Assembly (NCBI GenBank): GCA_964421875.1
Contig: CAYQZD010000086.1
Location: 1 to 15,630 of the forward strand
DNA length: 15,630 nt
Source: CAYQZD01 sp964421875
GTDB taxonomy: Bacteria > Electryoneota > Tariuqbacteria > Tariuqbacterales > Tariuqbacteraceae
Reading direction: 5' to 3'
Translations under genes and position numbers: made by a program
In this document: one piece after another, positions 12,435 through 15,630 of the stretch
Layout: every line of letters begins with the position of its first letter
Position numbering within the stretch: position 1 is the first letter of the stretch
Notes under the pieces: generated by a model
The model's input: only the letters and a program-made list of their open reading frames with translations
Database searches by the model: none
Told to the model about the DNA's origin: nothing

Positions 12435-15398
12435 TTGTACGAAAACAACGAACATCAGCGCTACGGCATCCGTTTCCAGGGATTCCAGGATTTGATGCCC
12501 CGGCGGGTGGGGAACATCCTGCTGGTTTCCAGCTTTTACGACTCCTTCACCCTGGCGGAGGACGGCCAGCTCAGCGAGCTGATGCTGTCGGAGTACCTCG
12601 ATATGAACCTGCGCTACGCCCCCGGAATCACCCGCGTTTCCAACGGCGAGGAAGCGATGCGGGAGGTTCGCAAGGGGACGGTCCGCTTCAACCTCATCAT
12701 CACATCGATGCGGCTGGGGGATATGGACGCCTTCGAATTCGCCCGGCGCATCCGGGAAGAGAAGCTGGACATCCCGGTGATGCTGCTCACCTACAACGCG
12801 CGGGAACTGGCGGACATCGAGGAACGGCGTGACTCCGGGGATTTGGACGGGATTTTCATCTGGCAGGGGGATTTCCGCATCCTGCTGGCGATGGTGAAGC
12901 TGATTGAAGATCGGCTGAATGTCGATTACGACACACATACCGCCGGAGTTCAGGTTATCATCCTGGTGGAGGACAATGTCCGCTTCTACTCCGCCTACCT
13001 GCCCTTGATTTATGAAGAGATGATGAACCAATCCCAGCGCCTGATACCGGACGGACTGAACCTTTCTCATAAGCTGCTTCGGATGCGCGCCCGGCCTAAA
13101 ATCCTGCTCTGCACCAACTTCGAGGACGCCAGGGACTGTTACCAGACCTACCGCGACCACATTTTAGGCGTCATCTCCGACGTAAAATTTCCTCGGAACG
13201 GGGCGCTGGATCCTGAAGCCGGCGCCGAATTCGTGCGCCTGGTGAAATCCGACCGCGCCGACATCCCGGCGCTGCTGCAATCCACCAATCCCGACAACGC
13301 CCGGCTGGCGGAATCGCTGGGAGCGGCTTTCATCCTTAAAAATTCCCGCACCCTGCTGAACGAACTCGGCAGTTTTATGCGGGATAACTTCGGTTTTGGG
13401 GACTTTATCTTCAAAACACCCGAAGGTGAAGAAATCGCCCGCGCCGGGGATTTGAAAGCGCTGGAGAATATTATCCGCAAAGTCCCTGACGAAACGCTGT
13501 TGTACCATGGTGAACGCGACCACTTCTCCAAATGGCTGAAAGCTCGCACCGAGTTCGCTTTAGCGGAAAAACTCAAACCCCGCAAGGTGTCGGAATACCC
13601 CACAGTGAAAGATTTGAGGAACTATCTGGTGGGAGCCCTGCGGGATTTCCGCACCGAACGCCAGCGCGGAGTGGTATCCGACTTCGACCGGAACACCTTC
13701 GATTCCTCGGCGGTCTTCACCCGCATCGGCGGAGGCTCGCTTGGCGGTAAAGCGCGGGGACTGGCTTTTGTCAGCCTTTTGCTGGATAACTACGAAATGT
13801 GCGGCCGGTTTGAAGGGGTGAACATCTGCGTCCCCCCCACAACCGTCATCGCTTCCGATGTTTTCGACCGCTTCATCGAAGTGAATAACCTCCGGGACTT
13901 CGCCCTTAAATCCGAGGACAACCAAGCCCTCAAGGAACGCTTTCTGGACGCCCGCTTCCCCGATGATATCCGCGAGGACCTGGCAGTCTTCTTAAAAGTC
14001 TGCGATTATCCTTTAGCGGTGCGCTCCTCCAGCCTGCTGGAAGACTCCCAATACCTCCCCTTCGCCGGGATTTACGACACCTATATGCTGGCTAACAACC
14101 AGCGCGACCCGGAAGCATGCCTGGAGGAACTTATCTATACGGTGAAGCGCATCTACGCCTCCACCTTTTCCCGCCGCGCCAAAGCCTATATCCATGCCAC
14201 TCCCTACCGCCTGGAAGAAGAGAAGATGGCGGTCATCGTCCAGAAACTTGTCGGCTCCCCCCACCGGGGCAGGTTTTACCCCGATTTCGCCGGGGTGGCG
14301 CGGTCGCATAACTTTTACCCCAGTCCGCCTTTGAAATCCGCCGACGGGATATCCACCGTAGCGCTGGGACTGGGAAGAACCGTGGTGGAGGGCGAACCCG
14401 CCCTGCGCTTCTGCCCCAAACTGCCCCGCCACATCATTCAGTTCGCCGCCGCCAAGGACTTCCTGAAATATTCCCAAAAACGTTTCTACGCCCTGGATTT
14501 GGAGGAGAGCGGCCTCAGCCTCGACCCCCGTCGCGAGCACATCCTCTCGCAATACAGCCTTGAAACCGCAGAGGAGGACGAAACCCTGTCCAGCCTGGGA
14601 TCGGTCTATTCCCCCGAAAACGACTCGGTGCACGACGGACTGGCTCGCCCCGGAGTGAGGCTTGTGACCTTCGCTCCCATCCTCAAGCACCGGCTTTTCC
14701 CCCTGCCGGAAATTTTAACCGAGCTGCTGGACGCAGGCTATTCCGGGATGGGCCGGCCGGTGGAGATTGAATTCGCCGTGAATCTCTCCACCCCGCCGAA
14801 TCAGCCCAAGGAATTCGGTTTCCTGCAGATGCGGCCCCTGGCGGCGCTGGGAGAACGAACCGAATTGGAAATCGGCGAAGTGACGGAGCGGGAACTGTTA
14901 TGCCGCAGCGGCAATGTCCTGGGCAACGGTAAAATCGAAAACATCTGCGACATCGTCACCGTCGATATGCACACCTTCGACCGCGCCAAGAGCCGCGAAG
15001 TGTCGAGCGAGGTTTCAGCCTTCAACGCCGAGCTTTCCGCCGATAATATTCCCTACATTCTCATCGGCGTGGGCCGGTGGGGCTCCGCAGACCCCTGGCT
15101 GGGCATCCCGGTGGAATGGGACGCGATTTCCGGCGCCAGGGTTATCATCGAATCCGGCTTCAAAGATTTCAAAGTCGCCCCTTCCCAGGGAACCCACTTC
15201 TTCCAGAACATCACCTCCTTTATGATCGGTTATTTCACCGTCAACCAGGACTCCGGCGAAGGCTTCCTCGACTGGGATTGGCTGAAAGCCCAACCCGCCC
15301 GTTCCCAGAGGGAACACGTCCGCCACCTGCGTTTCGATAAACCGCTGGTGGTGAAGATGAACGGATGGAAGAACGAAGGGGTGATATTCAAAGTATAA
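12435..15398 (+). CDS. Receiver-domain/PEP-synthase-like (pyruvate dikinase ATP-grasp) hybrid protein
   Basis: A 987-residue soluble protein. Residues 26-160 form a receiver-like domain in which the phospho-acceptor position is serine (IITSMRLGDMDAF, S91). Residues 172-315 form a second receiver with the usual set: VEDN (E179/D180), ISDVKFP (D249), ST at 283-284 and FILK (K302). Residues about 425-805 match the PEP synthase/pyruvate phosphate dikinase nucleotide-binding domain: GGGSLGGKARGLAF (432-445), LAVRSSSLLEDSQYLPFAGI (527-546) and VIVQKLVGS (600-608). Residues about 876-937 are a conserved tail with GVGRWGSADPWLGIP. I see no phosphohistidine (GGxxSH) or PEP-barrel domain, so full PEP synthase activity is unlikely. 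A signal-controlled phosphotransfer or regulatory role is inference. The TTG at 12435 is the first start after an in-frame stop and has no ribosome site. The ATG at 12495, with AGGA 4 nt upstream, is an alternative that keeps both receivers. Confidence 0.8.
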   Translation: MYENNEHQRYGIRFQGFQDLMPRRVGNILLVSSFYDSFTLAEDGQLSELMLSEYLDMNLRYAPGITRVSNGEEAMREVRKGTVRFNLIITSMRLGDMDAFEFARRIREEKLDIPVMLLTYNARELADIEERRDSGDLDGIFIWQGDFRILLAMVKLIEDRLNVDYDTHTAGVQVIILVEDNVRFYSAYLPLIYEEMMNQSQRLIPDGLNLSHKLLRMRARPKILLCTNFEDARDCYQTYRDHILGVISDVKFPRNGALDPEAGAEFVRLVKSDRADIPALLQSTNPDNARLAESLGAAFILKNSRTLLNELGSFMRDNFGFGDFIFKTPEGEEIARAGDLKALENIIRKVPDETLLYHGERDHFSKWLKARTEFALAEKLKPRKVSEYPTVKDLRNYLVGALRDFRTERQRGVVSDFDRNTFDSSAVFTRIGGGSLGGKARGLAFVSLLLDNYEMCGRFEGVNICVPPTTVIASDVFDRFIEVNNLRDFALKSEDNQALKERFLDARFPDDIREDLAVFLKVCDYPLAVRSSSLLEDSQYLPFAGIYDTYMLANNQRDPEACLEELIYTVKRIYASTFSRRAKAYIHATPYRLEEEKMAVIVQKLVGSPHRGRFYPDFAGVARSHNFYPSPPLKSADGISTVALGLGRTVVEGEPALRFCPKLPRHIIQFAAAKDFLKYSQKRFYALDLEESGLSLDPRREHILSQYSLETAEEDETLSSLGSVYSPENDSVHDGLARPGVRLVTFAPILKHRLFPLPEILTELLDAGYSGMGRPVEIEFAVNLSTPPNQPKEFGFLQMRPLAALGERTELEIGEVTERELLCRSGNVLGNGKIENICDIVTVDMHTFDRAKSREVSSEVSAFNAELSADNIPYILIGVGRWGSADPWLGIPVEWDAISGARVIIESGFKDFKVAPSQGTHFFQNITSFMIGYFTVNQDSGEGFLDWDWLKAQPARSQREHVRHLRFDKPLVVKMNGWKNEGVIFKV

Positions 15399-15419
15399 CT
15401 ATCATCCGATGGAGCGTCA

Positions 15420-15442
15420 ATCATTGCGTCGCCGCGAATGAT
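15420..15442 (+). terminator. Weak hairpin after the 987-residue gene
   Basis: ATCATT then GCG pairs with CGC then AATGAT, with one bulged G and a TCGC loop. It lies 22 bp after the stop codon. No T-run follows, so termination here is uncertain. Confidence 0.3.
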
Positions 15443-15443
15443 G

Positions 15444-15472
15444 TTAATAATGGGGGCATATAATAGTGTACA
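15444..15472 (+). repeat. 29-bp dispersed repeat, copy 2
   Basis: It matches the 3' end of the SEFIR gene (10940-10968, minus strand) at 25 of 29 positions. Both copies lie at or just after the 3' end of a gene and are oriented along transcription. Confidence 0.6.
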
Positions 15473-15565
15473 ACCATATGGAGGCTCTTCGCTGAATTGT
15501 ATGGGTAATGACAATCACGATTGAGGATTCAGGGCATATTTTAGCGCATATAATCCCCCTTTTAT

Positions 15566-15584
15566 CCCCCTTTAAGAAAGGGGG
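15566..15584. repeat. CCCCCTTT/AAAGGGGG hairpin, copy 2
   Basis: A perfect 8-bp stem with an AAG loop, followed by AAAACGG. It is the same family as 12233-12253. It is not a canonical terminator on either strand. Confidence 0.65.
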
Positions 15585-15597
15585 AAAACGGTAAGAA

Positions 15598-15614
15598 CCC
15601 CTTTAAGAAAGGGG
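15598..15614. repeat. CCCCTTT/AAAGGGG hairpin, copy 3
   Basis: A perfect 7-bp stem with an AAG loop, directly after copy 2. The pair forms a short tandem of the same hairpin and may continue beyond the window edge. Confidence 0.6.
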
Positions 15615-15630
15615 GACAATCCGCTTTCCC

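Larger units (their letters stand above)
15399..15630. other. Gene-free 3' region with hairpins and repeat copies
   Basis: It holds a bulged hairpin (15420-15442), copy 2 of the 29-bp repeat (15444-15472) and two CCCC(C)TTT hairpins. TATAAT sequences at 15459 and 15549 lack a convincing -35 box. I see no gene. Confidence 0.6.

Noticed and set aside
12423..13160. Long antisense reading frames opposite the 987-residue gene (also 13560-13925 and 14013-14690)
   Set aside because: They are antisense to clearly conserved receiver and ATP-grasp domains and arise from G+C-rich codon bias; no start signals or family motifs.
15459..15554. Two TATAAT boxes as plus-strand promoters
   Set aside because: No -35 element at suitable spacing, and no gene follows before the window end; the first lies inside the 29-bp repeat.

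Overview
The window looks like a chromosomal segment of a Gram-negative bacterium, probably from a poorly cultured FCB-type lineage (Marinimicrobia, KSB1 or Zixibacteria-like). The reasons are a large beta-rich lipoprotein paired with a PorV/FadL-like outer membrane protein, a DapL-type aminotransferase, and a receiver/PEP-synthase-like hybrid protein of a kind I associate with those phyla. The taxonomic call is an inference; there is no rRNA or other marker to fix it. Nine coding genes are supported: eight on the minus strand and one long gene on the plus strand.

Left part (about 1-5030). A proline dehydrogenase (TTG start) has its own promoter. Upstream of it, tandem hairpins probably end an envelope operon made of a 702-residue lipoprotein and a 427-residue outer membrane barrel protein. 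That operon has a strong sigma70-like promoter (TTGACT-N17-CATTAT) and a 1-bp gap between its two genes.

Middle part (about 5031-10795). Four genes are packed head to tail on the minus strand: an ABC-type/AAA_21 ATPase, a TOPRIM-like partner, a DapL-type aminotransferase and a metallophosphoesterase. The ATPase and partner overlap by ATGA and resemble two-gene nuclease/defence modules. The partner's stop overlaps the aminotransferase start by one base (TAATG). Upstream, a POT-like transporter (GTG start, strong Shine-Dalgarno) carries an unusually long hydrophilic insert before its last membrane segment.

Right part (about 10796-15630). A very A+T-rich gene encodes a stand-alone SEFIR (TIR-like) protein, a known type of prokaryotic immune domain. 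It is followed by an 817-bp gene-free interval filled with hairpin repeats and four micro-tandem arrays. Several hairpins carry a GTAG head, as in REP elements. An orphan plus-strand terminator lies just before a 987-residue protein with a degenerate receiver domain, an intact-looking receiver domain, a pyruvate/PEP-dikinase ATP-grasp domain and a conserved C-terminal domain. The typical phosphohistidine and PEP-barrel domains are not visible. After this gene come more CCCCCTTT/AAAGGGGG hairpins and a copy of a 29-bp repeat that also forms the 3' end of the SEFIR gene.

The best candidates for something new are the ATPase/TOPRIM-like pair coupled to dapL, the SEFIR gene whose end coincides with a repeat, and the repeat mosaic beside it.
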